DNA of 64,000 bases from Candidatus Sumerlaea chitinivorans (GTDB lineage Bacteria; Sumerlaeota; Sumerlaeia; Sumerlaeales; Sumerlaeaceae). Positions 26,491-37,566 of the stretch are shown piece by piece. Where the stretch lies: the NCBI GenBank assembly GCA_003290465.1, contig CP030759.1, positions 1,331,144-1,395,143 of the forward strand. The letters run 5' to 3'. The position numbers and the translations under genes were made by a program. Below the pieces are notes generated by a model. That model made no database searches, was not told where the DNA came from, and was given only the letters and a program-made list of their open reading frames with translations. Position 1 is the stretch's first letter, and the number at the start of each line of letters is the position of its first letter.

Positions 26491-27954
26491 ATGTTTATGA
26501 GAAAAGACGGACTTAGGCTATGCGTCTTTGCCACACTACTCGTGGCTCTGAGCGGTTTTGTGCGCGCAGACCAAGTCATAACGCGTGAGACTTTTCGCAA
26601 CGTAGCTCGGAAAGTCTCGCCGGCGGTGGTAAATGTTAAGGTTCGAAGTAACATCCAATTCTCAGCCTCGGCGCCGAGTAAACTGATCCTGCCACCGGGC
26701 TTGGGGCTGGATGAAGGACTGCGAGAGGAATTGGAACGCCTCCACGAGCAGTTCTCCCCCTATATGACCCCGCGCGATGAAGAAGAGTTTAAGTATGCGC
26801 GGTCAGCCTCAGGGGTGATCATTCGACCCGAGGGTTACATTGTGACAAGCAACCACGTGATCGAGGACGTGGACCCAGCCAGTCTTGAAGTCTCGCTGCC
26901 AGATGGGCGAACCTTCACGAATGTCGAGTTGGTAGGCACGGACAAACTGACGGATTTGGCCGTTCTCAAAATTGACGGCAAGGATCTGCCCAGCGCCACA
27001 TGGGGTGACTCCGACAAGCTGGAAGTCGGCGATATGGTTGTTGCCATCGGGAACCCCCTCGATTTCACGAATAGTGTCTCAGAGGGTATCATCAGCGCAA
27101 AGCATCGCGTGATCCGCAAAGCGCCGATCGAGGATTTACTGCAAACTACCGCAATGATTAATCCCGGCAACTCGGGTGGTGCATTGGTGAACTTGGATGG
27201 CGAAGTTGTGGGCATCAATATGGCCATCGCTACGAGTACGGGGATGTGGTCGGGACTTGGTTTCGCAATCCCGAGCAAAACAGCTCGTGACGTCACAGAT
27301 CAGATCATTGCGAAAGGTCGCGTATCGCGGGGCTACCTTGGGATTGAAATGGATCCTTTGCGCAACGCCTTGGCCCGCCAACTTAACTACGATGGGAAAT
27401 ATGGGATTGTTGTGAAGAACGTCAACAAGGGCACCCCCGCGGAGCAGGCGGGGCTCCAGCGCTATGACATCATTGCCAAGGTCAACGGCGTGGAGATTAA
27501 AGACATTGATGACATGCACCGGAACATCGGAACGCGAGCTCCCGGCGATACCGTGGAACTCGAGGTGTGGCGCGACGAAGGCGGAAGTAAGCCCGTGAAA
27601 AAAATCATTCGCGTGCAGTTGGGCGAGCGGCCCACGGAGAAAGAACTTGCAGCGCGCAATCGGGCAATTGAGCAGCCCCTGCCCGGGAAAAAGGTTTCGC
27701 CTGAGCTTCTGGGGCTGGTTGTCTCGGTAGCGCCAGACAAACGCGGATTGATTATTGACGACGTCGAGAGTGGGAGTCCAGCGGCGCGTGGCGGCCTTGC
27801 GAAAGGTGACCGTATCCTGCAGGTCAACAAACAAGACGTCAACAGCGTGGAAGAACTGCGTGGCGCACTTCGAAAAAGTTCTGGAGAAGGACATTTGTTT
27901 TTCATTGAACGTGACGGATCGTCTGCTATGGTAACGATCAGTGAAAAGCCATAA
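26491..27954 (+). CDS. htrA: HtrA/DegP-family periplasmic serine protease
   Basis: A 487-residue Do-type protease that degrades or refolds misfolded envelope proteins. The start is the ATG 26491, after GGAGGAAG; a signal peptide (ends about ALSGFVRA) follows. The trypsin-like triad is H122 (SNHVIED), D155 (DLAVLK) and S228 (NPGNSGGALV). Two PDZ domains follow (GYLGIEMDPL; LLGLVVSVAPDKRG to the end), matching family length. It sits behind a sigma-54-type promoter, so stress or signal-dependent expression is likely. Confidence 0.93.
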   Translation: MFMRKDGLRLCVFATLLVALSGFVRADQVITRETFRNVARKVSPAVVNVKVRSNIQFSASAPSKLILPPGLGLDEGLREELERLHEQFSPYMTPRDEEEFKYARSASGVIIRPEGYIVTSNHVIEDVDPASLEVSLPDGRTFTNVELVGTDKLTDLAVLKIDGKDLPSATWGDSDKLEVGDMVVAIGNPLDFTNSVSEGIISAKHRVIRKAPIEDLLQTTAMINPGNSGGALVNLDGEVVGINMAIATSTGMWSGLGFAIPSKTARDVTDQIIAKGRVSRGYLGIEMDPLRNALARQLNYDGKYGIVVKNVNKGTPAEQAGLQRYDIIAKVNGVEIKDIDDMHRNIGTRAPGDTVELEVWRDEGGSKPVKKIIRVQLGERPTEKELAARNRAIEQPLPGKKVSPELLGLVVSVAPDKRGLIIDDVESGSPAARGGLAKGDRILQVNKQDVNSVEELRGALRKSSGEGHLFFIERDGSSAMVTISEKP

Positions 27955-27966
27955 GCGGCCGAGAAT

Positions 27967-28032
27967 CTTGGCGGCTTGCGGTGGATGCCTCCCTCCTCCC
28001 CCCCCTGCCCCGGCACCACCCAAGCCGCCAAG
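27967..28032. repeat. Long hairpin between htrA and moxR
   Basis: A 12-bp perfect inverted repeat (CTTGGCGGCTTG at 27967-27978, CAAGCCGCCAAG at 28021-28032) is extended inward by GGTGG/CCACC with one bulged base, about 17 bp in all, around a C-rich loop. No T-run follows, so it is not a standard terminator. It may end the htrA transcript, protect its 3' end or control moxR. Confidence 0.65.
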
Positions 28033-28114
28033 CACTTTCCCTCCCACCTTGGAATACTCAACACCGTGGGAAAGCCACGAACACTGAACTTACAGATGCT
28101 AAAGTGGAGGAATT

Positions 28115-29149
28115 ATGAATTCGGACATTCAAGCCATTACCGAACGAGTAAAGGGCGAACACCCAAGCATCGAGCGGGTGCTGGCTGAGATCGGCAAAGT
28201 CATCGTGGGTCAAAAGCCGATGATCGAACGCTTGCTCATCGGTCTTCTCACGAACGGTCACGTGCTGCTCGAAGGTGTACCGGGTTTGGCAAAGACGCTC
28301 GCGGTGAGAACGCTGGCTCGTACTATTCGGGCACATTTCCAGCGCATTCAGTTTACTCCGGATCTTTTACCGGCTGATCTTATTGGGACACTCATTTATA
28401 ATCAGAAGGACGGTACTTTTACTCCCAGAAAAGGCCCGATTTTTGCCAATCTCATCCTTGCTGACGAAGTCAACCGGGCTCCAGCAAAGGTCCAAAGTGC
28501 GCTGCTTGAAGCCATGCAGGAGCACCAAGTGACGATTGGCGATACCACGTATTCGCTGCCCGAACCTTTCCTCGTGTTAGCAACCCAGAACCCAATTGAA
28601 CAAGAAGGTACCTACCCGTTGCCCGAGGCTCAGGTTGACCGCTTCATGCTCAAACTGCGGATTTTCTACCCCAACAAGAGTGAAGAGAAACGGATACTGG
28701 ATCGCATGACGGAGGGGGATGGAACCCTCGCGGGAGGCGGCGAGAAAATGCTCGCCGATCCGTTGCAAGAGTTCAACGTCGAACCTGTCGTTAGCACCGA
28801 AGATATCATGCGGATGCGCGGAGTCGTCCGGCAAATCTACGTTGATGAAAAGGTGAAGAATTACATCCTCGACGTGATTTTTGCGACTCGTCAGCCAGCT
28901 GAGTACAAGCTCGACATTGCTCCGTATATAAAGTACGGAGCAAGCCCGCGAGCGACCATCGCCCTCACCATGGCAGCAAAGGCTTACGCCTTTTTGCGCG
29001 GACGCGGACATGTGACACCCGACGATGTAAAAACGGTAGCAGCGGACGTGCTGCGTCATCGAATTATTCTCACCTACGAAGCTGAGGCAGAAGACGTAAC
29101 CAGCGAAGCAATCATCCGGGCAATCTTCGAACAAGTGCCCGTGCCGTGA
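28115..29149 (+). CDS. MoxR-type AAA+ ATPase
   Basis: A 344-residue MoxR ATPase, first gene of the Bat operon. MoxR proteins act as chaperones that pair with von Willebrand factor A proteins. Walker A is GVPGLAKT (54-61), Walker B LADEVNRAP, with sensor 1 ATQNPIEQEGTYPLPEAQVDRF. GTGGAGG stands before the ATG at 28115. It is followed after 19 bases by the DUF58 gene. Confidence 0.93.
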   Translation: MNSDIQAITERVKGEHPSIERVLAEIGKVIVGQKPMIERLLIGLLTNGHVLLEGVPGLAKTLAVRTLARTIRAHFQRIQFTPDLLPADLIGTLIYNQKDGTFTPRKGPIFANLILADEVNRAPAKVQSALLEAMQEHQVTIGDTTYSLPEPFLVLATQNPIEQEGTYPLPEAQVDRFMLKLRIFYPNKSEEKRILDRMTEGDGTLAGGGEKMLADPLQEFNVEPVVSTEDIMRMRGVVRQIYVDEKVKNYILDVIFATRQPAEYKLDIAPYIKYGASPRATIALTMAAKAYAFLRGRGHVTPDDVKTVAADVLRHRIILTYEAEAEDVTSEAIIRAIFEQVPVP

Positions 29150-29168
29150 CCAAGGGGGATCAGATCGC

Positions 29169-30083
29169 ATGGTGACGACGGGACCATCTGAACATCGCGC
29201 GGCAAGAGGACTCCCCCGTGATCTTTTGGCCAAGATCCGGCGCCTCGAGATTGTGACGCGTCGAATGGTCAATGAAGTCGTTGCGGGTCGCTACCACAGC
29301 GTTTTCAAGGGGCGCGGGATGGAGTTTGCGGAGGTCCGCGAGTACACCATTGGCGATGACGTGCGCACTATTGACTGGAATGTTACAGCACGCACGGGAG
29401 CGCCCCACGTTAAGACGTTTGTGGAAGAACGTGAGCTCAGCGTGATGTTGCTGGTGGACCTCAGTGGCTCGACGGATTTCGGCACAGCGGGAAGGCTCAA
29501 GTCGGAAATCGCCGCAGAACTTTGTGCGCTGTTGGCGTTCAGCGCGATCAAGAATAATGACCGGGTCGGGCTACTGATCTTCACAGACCACGTGGAAAAG
29601 ATTATTCCGCCGCGTAAGGGACGAAATCACGTGCTACGGGTGATTCGTGAGGTTCTGACCTTCCAACCTCAATCCCGCGGGACGAACTTTCCGGAAGCGG
29701 TCAATCGCACGCTCCGACTCTTAAAACGGAAAAGCGTTGTATTCGTGATTAGCGATTTTTGGGCGGGCCAGCTTCGCCGACCTCTGGCGCTCTTGAACAA
29801 AAAACATGACTTGATCGCCCTCGTAGTCCGCGACCCCCGGGAGTTTTCGCTACCACCTGTGGGAATCCTGACTTTGGAAGATCCTGAGACACGAGAAGTG
29901 CTGACCGTGGACACTTTTGATCCCTATTTCCGGCGCCGATATGAGGAACTTGTGCGGCAGCGTCATCAGGAACTCGAAACCATGTTTCGGCGGATGCAAG
30001 TCGATTTCGCCCTTATTGAGACCGATAAGCCTTACGTCGAGCGGATCGTAAGAATCTTTGAGAAACGAGCGATGAGGTACTGA
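29169..30083 (+). CDS. DUF58-family protein
   Basis: A 304-residue DUF58 protein, nearly always next to moxR. Seen: the DUF58 core VFKGRGMEFAEVREYTIGDDVRTIDWNVTAR, then a VWA-like part MLLVDLSGSTDFG and a C-terminal RRYEELVRQRHQEL tail. It probably works with MoxR on an envelope client. The next gene starts 3 bases after its stop. Confidence 0.92.
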   Translation: MVTTGPSEHRAARGLPRDLLAKIRRLEIVTRRMVNEVVAGRYHSVFKGRGMEFAEVREYTIGDDVRTIDWNVTARTGAPHVKTFVEERELSVMLLVDLSGSTDFGTAGRLKSEIAAELCALLAFSAIKNNDRVGLLIFTDHVEKIIPPRKGRNHVLRVIREVLTFQPQSRGTNFPEAVNRTLRLLKRKSVVFVISDFWAGQLRRPLALLNKKHDLIALVVRDPREFSLPPVGILTLEDPETREVLTVDTFDPYFRRRYEELVRQRHQELETMFRRMQVDFALIETDKPYVERIVRIFEKRAMRY

Positions 30084-30086
30084 AGA

Positions 30087-31499
30087 ATGAGGAGAAGAAA
30101 ACTTCGCGCTGAACAACCGGAGGAGGAACAGGCGGGAGCGCCCCCCAGACTTCGGGCAGGACTGTATTGGACTCTCCTTGCCGTGTTGGTGGTTGTCGCC
30201 GTGTGGAGCTACGATCGAAGGGAGCTGAAAGAGGCCCGCGCACACATGGAACAAGCCACACGCTACGAGCAGCAGTCCGATTACCTGAACGCGCTTAAGG
30301 AATATCGTGCTGCAATGGAGAATCCGCGCGTAAGTCGTCGCCAGAAGGCGGAACTTGCCATCAAAATGGCAGAGATTTATCAGGACCAACTGCGCGACGA
30401 CGAACTCGCCCTTGTTTATTTCAAGCGAGCGCAACGGTGGTATCCCCGAAGCATCGCTTCCGCAGAGATCAAATCGCGCATTACAGAGGCTCAGAAGCGA
30501 CTTCAGTCCGGGCAAAAAGACGAAGCAGGTGCGCCCGTCGAGTCGGCATCTGAGGAGCTGACTTTAGCGGAGGCGCCGAGTGAGCCCCTTGTTCCTGCAC
30601 CGGAAAGCGACCGGGAAGGCCCCGTCGTTGCGCGGATTGGATACGACGAGATTCATGCGGCGGCGCTGGCGCGCTTGCTATTACGCCAAAGCGATGCCGA
30701 GTGGCTTCTCCAGCATCCCGACGATCCGAAGCTCGATAAGTTTTTTGACACACAATTGGAGCGGGAGCTTTTGTTCCGGGGCGCTATAGCTGAAGGCTAC
30801 CATCGGTTGCAAGCTGTCCATGAGCGCCTGTACGATTATCAGCGGACACTTCTCTCGCAGCAATATGCCAAAGAGGTGGAAGAAAAGGCCAAGGTGGTGA
30901 CCGACGAAGAAGTTCGTCGGTTCTGGGAGGAAAACAAGAAGCGCTTCTCGTCGCCTGAACGCCTTGTCGTTGGCATCATCCGCCATACAACGGAAAGTGT
31001 CGTTCTCCAGGCAAAAGAGCGCCTTGCGCGGGGCGAAGACTGGGCAAAAGTTGCCGAAGCAGTCATGGGTCCCGAATCAGAAATCTCCAAGGGAATCGCT
31101 GGGACCATGTCCGCCGACGACGATGTTGTTCCGCTCATCGGAAAAGCGCCAGATCTCGCAAAAGCTCTTCGCGAAAGTAAGGAGGGAGAGGTCCTTGGAC
31201 CTATTCAACGCGACGGGACCTATGTGCTGATTAGCATTCGCGGGAGAATCCCGCGGAAAGAATCCACGCTCGACGAAGTGCGTGGACAGATTGAGGTCAT
31301 GCTGCGCTCCCGAAAGCTTTCGGAAGGGAACAAGACGTTCTTCGAGCAACTGAAGAAGAAACTCGGCTTCGAGGTGGATGCGCGAGCAAAAGCACTCGTG
31401 GTGGGCTACGCTAAAAAACTCAAGGCAGAGCAAGAGGGGACAACGGTCACCGCGACCAACGACGCCCCCAAAACGGAGGAGACCCCTGCACAGCCGTGA
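30087..31499 (+). CDS. TPR-like protein with C-terminal parvulin-type prolyl isomerase domain
   Basis: A 470-residue membrane-anchored protein. One transmembrane helix (about 25-43) is followed by a helical TPR-like part (about 46-140: YEQQSDYLNALKEYRAAME, LALVYFKRAQRWYPRS). The C-terminal half resembles SurA/PpiC: a helical lead-in, TDEEVRRFWEENKKRFSSPE, and a parvulin-like core (about 270-395). It should assist folding of periplasmic proteins. Standard Bat operons lack such a gene at this place. It sits between DUF58 and the DUF4381-like gene, overlapping the latter by 4 bases. Confidence 0.75.
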   Translation: MRRRKLRAEQPEEEQAGAPPRLRAGLYWTLLAVLVVVAVWSYDRRELKEARAHMEQATRYEQQSDYLNALKEYRAAMENPRVSRRQKAELAIKMAEIYQDQLRDDELALVYFKRAQRWYPRSIASAEIKSRITEAQKRLQSGQKDEAGAPVESASEELTLAEAPSEPLVPAPESDREGPVVARIGYDEIHAAALARLLLRQSDAEWLLQHPDDPKLDKFFDTQLERELLFRGAIAEGYHRLQAVHERLYDYQRTLLSQQYAKEVEEKAKVVTDEEVRRFWEENKKRFSSPERLVVGIIRHTTESVVLQAKERLARGEDWAKVAEAVMGPESEISKGIAGTMSADDDVVPLIGKAPDLAKALRESKEGEVLGPIQRDGTYVLISIRGRIPRKESTLDEVRGQIEVMLRSRKLSEGNKTFFEQLKKKLGFEVDARAKALVVGYAKKLKAEQEGTTVTATNDAPKTEETPAQP

Positions 31500-32473
31500 G
31501 TGGTAGGTTTCTACACGTTCAGACTGTCCTCGCTGCTGCAGTCACGGTTATGTTGTTGCTCGTCGTTGCCACGTGCGCAAGCGCGTCCGTCAAGCTCACC
31601 GACTATACAGTTGCCCCCGCGGAGGGACGAGTTGGCGATGTCTTCACGCTAAGCCTTCAGCTCGATGGCATGACGACCCAGATCCGTGAGATTCGAGCAC
31701 TGATCGACGAAAACGACGTGCTTTCCAGTTGGACGCAGATTGGACGGCCAGAAGTGCGCGTGCGAGATGAGGGCAGAAAAACTGCTGAAGCCATCCTCCG
31801 ACTTCAAGCTTTGCAGCCGGGCCGGCTCCACTTGCCGCCGGTAGAAATTACCGCCGATAGTGGAGCCACAACTTTCACTGTGTTCACGCTCGATGCAGAG
31901 ATTCCAGTTAGCTCGACCCTCACCGCTGCTGATGAGGAAGTAACAAGTGCGCGGATCGCTCTTCTGGAGGTCATCCCACGCTGGGTCTTCTGGTTACTTT
32001 ACGGACTGGTAGGGGCGATCGTGGGTGGCCTCGCGGCAGCCATAGCTTTTGCTCTTGTTCGCTGGTGGCGCCGCACTCATGCACCGCAACCGAAAACTTT
32101 GGACGAATGGGCGCTCGACCAGCTTCAAGCGTTGGAAACGGCCGACCTTCTTGAGCGCAAGCGTTTCAAGGAATTCTACACAAGCCTTTCTGACGTTATC
32201 CGGGAATACATGGGACGCTTGTTCGAGTTCGATGCGATGGAGCTGACGAGCAGTGAATTGCTGGACCGTGTGGCGGACAAGCCTCTCGACGACGAGGTGC
32301 GAACCGACCTGACCAAGCTGCTTGAGGAGAGTGACTTGGTCAAGTTTGCCAAGTACGTTCCTGAGATCGCCGAGTGCCGACGCTCACTCGATCGGGCACG
32401 CCGAATCATTCGCCGTACCGCACCATTGCTGAAGCCACCGGAAGGTGAAAATTCACGGCGGGAGGAAGCGTAA
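31496..32473 (+). CDS. DUF4381-like membrane protein of the Bat operon
   Basis: A 325-residue protein with a signal peptide, an N-terminal beta-rich periplasmic domain (about 30-140), one transmembrane helix (about 160-190) and a cytoplasmic helical tail containing FYTSLSDVIREYMGRLF and AMELTSSELLDR. That tail resembles DUF4381 proteins and the C-terminus of BatD. Start is GTG at 31496, overlapping the previous stop (GTGA). Probably a scaffold for the VWA proteins. Confidence 0.7.
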   Translation: MSGRFLHVQTVLAAAVTVMLLLVVATCASASVKLTDYTVAPAEGRVGDVFTLSLQLDGMTTQIREIRALIDENDVLSSWTQIGRPEVRVRDEGRKTAEAILRLQALQPGRLHLPPVEITADSGATTFTVFTLDAEIPVSSTLTAADEEVTSARIALLEVIPRWVFWLLYGLVGAIVGGLAAAIAFALVRWWRRTHAPQPKTLDEWALDQLQALETADLLERKRFKEFYTSLSDVIREYMGRLFEFDAMELTSSELLDRVADKPLDDEVRTDLTKLLEESDLVKFAKYVPEIAECRRSLDRARRIIRRTAPLLKPPEGENSRREEA

Positions 32474-33495
32474 TGAAACCGGCATGGCTTACGCTTTTTG
32501 CTCCTGCGACTGAAGGGGATTATTTCCGCTTTGCCACGCCGCAGTACCTTTGGGGGCTTCTGGCCATTCCGGTGCTCTGGCTTTTATTTGAGTATTTGGA
32601 TCGCCACCCACGCGTCACGCTGCGTTTCGCCACAATCCAGATCCTGAAAATGGCGCGACCGAGTAGCGGGCGCTGGCAATCGCGCACAGTGCGTTTCTTT
32701 CGAATTCTCAGTATCGCGCTATGCGTGCTCGCCCTTGCACGGCCACAATATGGACGCGTCGAACGGAAAAGCTTTAGCGAGGGCATTGACATCATGCTTG
32801 TGCTCGATGTGTCAGGCTCGATGCGCTCGCAGGACTTTGTGCCGAACCGGTTAGAAGCCGCCAAAGAGGTGCTCAAAGAATTCGTCGCGAATCGGCAAGG
32901 CGATCGAATTGGATTGGTCATCTTTGCCGCTACCGCTGCAAGCCTTGTACCCCTGACATTGGATCATGTGGTGGTGCAACAGTTTATTGAGCGGGTACGC
33001 TTCGGCTTATTGGATGAGAACAGCACCGCAATTGGCCTTGGGATCATGACGGGACTGAAAAAGCTCGAGCGCAGCGACGCCAAAAGCAAAATCATGATCT
33101 TACTGACGGATGGGCAGAACAACGCGGGCAATGTAGACCCGCTCACTGCGGCGGAAGCAGCGCGGGCAATGAAGGTACGTATCTATACCATTGGGGTGGG
33201 GACCGAAAACGTTCCAGCAGGTCTGTTTGGGTTTACCGCTCCGGACGCAGGACTGGACGAAAAAACGCTGAAAGAAATCGCAAGCAAGACAGGGGGGCTC
33301 TACTTTCACGCTACGGATAACGCTAAGCTTCGTGGGATTTACGAGCAGATCGACAAGCTTGAGAAAACCAGGATCGAGTCTACGCAGTTCGACAATTTCA
33401 ACGAACTGGCCCCGTGGTTCCTGGCCGGGGCCCTCGCGGTGCTGATACTGGAAATCCTCTTTGCAACGACACGAGGAATGAGGTTGCCGCTGTGA
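32473..33495 (+). CDS. batA: VWA-domain membrane protein BatA
   Basis: A 340-residue aerotolerance-type protein: two N-terminal transmembrane helices, a VWA domain with the metal-binding MIDAS motif DVSGS (D112, S114, S116) and a C-terminal transmembrane helix. The N-terminal YFRFATPQYLWGLLAIPVL is the family start. Its ATG shares one base with the previous stop (TAATG). Confidence 0.9.
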   Translation: MKPAWLTLFAPATEGDYFRFATPQYLWGLLAIPVLWLLFEYLDRHPRVTLRFATIQILKMARPSSGRWQSRTVRFFRILSIALCVLALARPQYGRVERKSFSEGIDIMLVLDVSGSMRSQDFVPNRLEAAKEVLKEFVANRQGDRIGLVIFAATAASLVPLTLDHVVVQQFIERVRFGLLDENSTAIGLGIMTGLKKLERSDAKSKIMILLTDGQNNAGNVDPLTAAEAARAMKVRIYTIGVGTENVPAGLFGFTAPDAGLDEKTLKEIASKTGGLYFHATDNAKLRGIYEQIDKLEKTRIESTQFDNFNELAPWFLAGALAVLILEILFATTRGMRLPL

Positions 33496-34510
33496 GATTC
33501 GCAAACCCACATTTCCTTTGGTTGCTTTTTGCGCTACCTGCTCTTATGGGATTGATGGCTTTGCGCGGATGGCGCCGCCGCCGGTTGTTGGCCCGCTTCG
33601 CGGATTCATCCCTCCACCCCTATCTCGCGCCGAACTTTTCGCCACATCTCTACCGAATTAAGCAAATGCTTCTGGTTGCAGCTGCAGCTCTGCTCATCAT
33701 CGGGGGCGCACGGCCTCAATGGGGATACGAAGAGCGGCGTATCGTTAGCCGCGGCATCGATTTGTTGATCGCCGTGGATGTGTCGCAGAGCATGCTTGCT
33801 CAGGACTATAAGCCAAACCGCTTGGCCCGCGCAAAGGACCTTCTTCAGAATATCCTATGGGAGTTGAAAGGCGACCGGGTTGGCATCATCGCTTTTGCAG
33901 GGGAGGCTGTGATTCAGTGCCCTCTTACGATTGACTACGGTATGGCGAAGGCCGCCCTTGATACACTGGACACGAATGCGGTGGCCACTCCGGGAACCCA
34001 TATCGGCGCCGCGATTGATGCTGCGATTCGTGCGTTCGATACAGCGGCAAGTGGCGAACGAGTCCTAATTCTCCTCACCGACGGCGAAGACAATGAGGGG
34101 CAGGGCGTTACGATGGCAGAGAAGGCCAAAGCCCACAAAATCCGGATCCACACGATCGGGATCGGAACAAGTGAGGGCATGCCCATCCCGGTCGAGGGGG
34201 GAAGTTACAAACAAGACAAAGAAGGCCGACTTGTTGCGACAAAGCTCGACTTCGCCACGCTTTCGAAAATCGCAGAGATCACCGGAGGACAAGCTATAAA
34301 AGCCAACCCAGAAGGCATTGCGGAGCTGGTGCCTATTCTCAGCGACATAGAAAAGACAGTAAAGACCCAACAACAGGACACTGTGTTCCGCGTGTACACA
34401 GAACGATTCGCGTGGTTTGTGATTCCGGCACTTCTTTTGCTTTGTATCGAGGCGCTCATGCAGTGCTACGTTCGCCGTGAAATTCCTTGGCGGGGAAGTG
34501 TGCTCGAGCA

Positions 34511-34514
<4 letters not shown>
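33492..34514 (+). CDS. batB: VWA-domain membrane protein BatB
   Basis: A 340-residue paralogue of BatA. I start it at the GTG 33492 (overlapping the BatA stop as GTGA), because the protein then begins RFANPHFLWLLFALP, the family start; an upstream in-frame ATG at 33414 lies inside batA. The MIDAS motif is DVSQS (D96, S98, S100) and a closing transmembrane helix (FVIPALLLLCIEALM) is present. Confidence 0.9.
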
Positions 34515-35592
<1,078 letters not shown>

Positions 35593-35596
<4 letters not shown>

Positions 35597-37566
35597 GAAT
35601 GATGGTAGCGAGACTGCGAAACATGTATCCTCGTCTCTGGGGATGCCTTGTGATTCTCATTTGCGGAATTACATTCAGTGTAGCGGCGCAAGATTGCACC
35701 CTCAGTGCGTTTGTTGAGCCATCAAATGCCGTGGTTGGGCAATCGATCCTCTACATTTTGAAGCTCGAGTGCGCCGAAAAACCGGATGGCCCACCTGATT
35801 TGCCCCTCATTGATTCCGACTTGGGATTCAGTGATTTTCGTTCAGCAGGGACAAGTTCACAGCTTCAGATCGTGAACGGGCGGGTGTCGCAAACTTTTGA
35901 GTATCGCTACAGCTTTAGCGTCAGTCGGAAGGGGCGCTTCAAGATACCGCCTGCAAGGATCGTGGTTGGAGAACGCGAACTCAAAAGTAACGAAGTCGAG
36001 ATCGTGATTGGCGACACGCCGTCTGCGCCCGCTGCAAATCTCCCGGAGGAACTCCGGGGACGGATTGCCCCACCTCAAGTTCAGGGCAATCCACGCCTCC
36101 AGAATGCCCTGTTTGGCAAGATCTTCGTGCTGGCTGTGCCAGAAACAACGAGCCCCGTGGCTGGTCAACAGTTTCTGCTGAGCTATTATCTCGGTATCGA
36201 GCAAGAGGCCCTCCAGCGGGCTGGATTCGACGTCAGTCGATTTCGGGGCGGAGGCGTAGAGGTTCCGGACTTCCAAGGTTTTGTAAAGGACGAGATTTTT
36301 CCTCTCCCCCAGCGCCTGAGTTTCCGCGAGCAAATGATTGAGGGGCGACGCTATGTTTTTGCGCCTTTATACCAAGTGGCGATTACCCCAACCCGTACAG
36401 GCAAGCTCACAATTGAACCGTTTCAGCTGAGTTTATCTTTCCCCTACCGGGGAGCAAGGCCACGACCGCTCACCGGTGGCCCATTTTTTGACGACTTCTT
36501 TGATTTTGACTTTGGTCTACTGGATTCTATCCCGATCACCGTTTCCTCAATTCCGGTCACCATCGATGTTCAGGCTCTACCGAGACCGGCGGACGGAACA
36601 AACTTTTCTGGTGCGGTGGGTGCCTTCTCGCTAAAAGCTGAACTCGACAAATCGCGCGCGAAAGCAAACGAGGATGTTGTCCGACTGCGTGTCGTTCTGG
36701 AAGGAGAGGGAAACGCCAGTGCGGCTTCGCCTCCCGTTCTTCCTCAGATCGAAGGAGTTAGCCTGCTCGAAGAACCCAAAAGCTCAAGCGAGCGACGCAT
36801 TGAGAACGATAAGCTGATTTCACGCAAATCGTTCGACTACTTGCTTCGCCCTGTGAAAGAAGGCGAAGTGAGTATTCCATCGCTTGAACTCACGGTATAC
36901 AACGTAAAGTCTGGACAGTATGAGACGCTGAGAACTGAGCCACTCAATCTTTTGGTCGCTCCGGGGATTGCACGACCTGCACTGGTCGCGCCGTTAGCGT
37001 CGGCGACATCCACCACGACTTCGTCCGGTGGGCTCAGCAGCGTCACTCCGCGAACGGATCTTCGTTACATCCACGACCGACCACTTCGCGTTGATAAGGG
37101 TAGGTGGATCGTCCTGCGTCGGCCTTGGATCTATGGGTCAGTGGGTCTGCCCGCGTTGTTGGTCGCCATGGCGTTTGTCTTCGGAAAACGCCGGGAGCGA
37201 ATTCTGGCGGATTTGCAAGGCTACCGTCGTTCGAGGGCACGAAGTCGTGCGGAGGACGCACTTGCTTCGGCAAAACGCCGTGCTGAGAAGGCGCCCGTGG
37301 ATGCCTTTGCGGCAATCGGCGATGCCTTGCGAACGTATTTTGCGGACAAACTGGGACGCGAGAGCGCGGGAGCGCTGACAGCTGAAGAGATTTTGACGCT
37401 CTTAGAGGAGCGCGGAGTAAGCCCAGAGACGCGAGCTCAACTGCGGTCCGCGTTGGAGCAGTGCGACTCCGTGCGGTACGCACCTGCTAGTGCCACAGCG
37501 GCCGATGCTAAAGCCCTCGCCCATCAGGTGGCCCAGCTCTTGGAGGAAGTGGACCAATGCTTGTGA
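35593..37566 (+). CDS. batD: BatD-family protein
   Basis: A 657-residue BatD (oxygen-tolerance) protein. A signal peptide (ends TFSVAAQ) is followed by beta-sandwich repeats with the family text VGQSILYILKLE, FRSAGTSSQLQIVNGRVSQTFEYRY and RPVKEGEVSIPSL. One transmembrane helix (about 515-535) and a helical tail with FAAIGDALRTYFADKLG and LTAEEILTLLEE end it. Start GTG 35593 overlaps the previous stop as GTGA. Confidence 0.9.
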
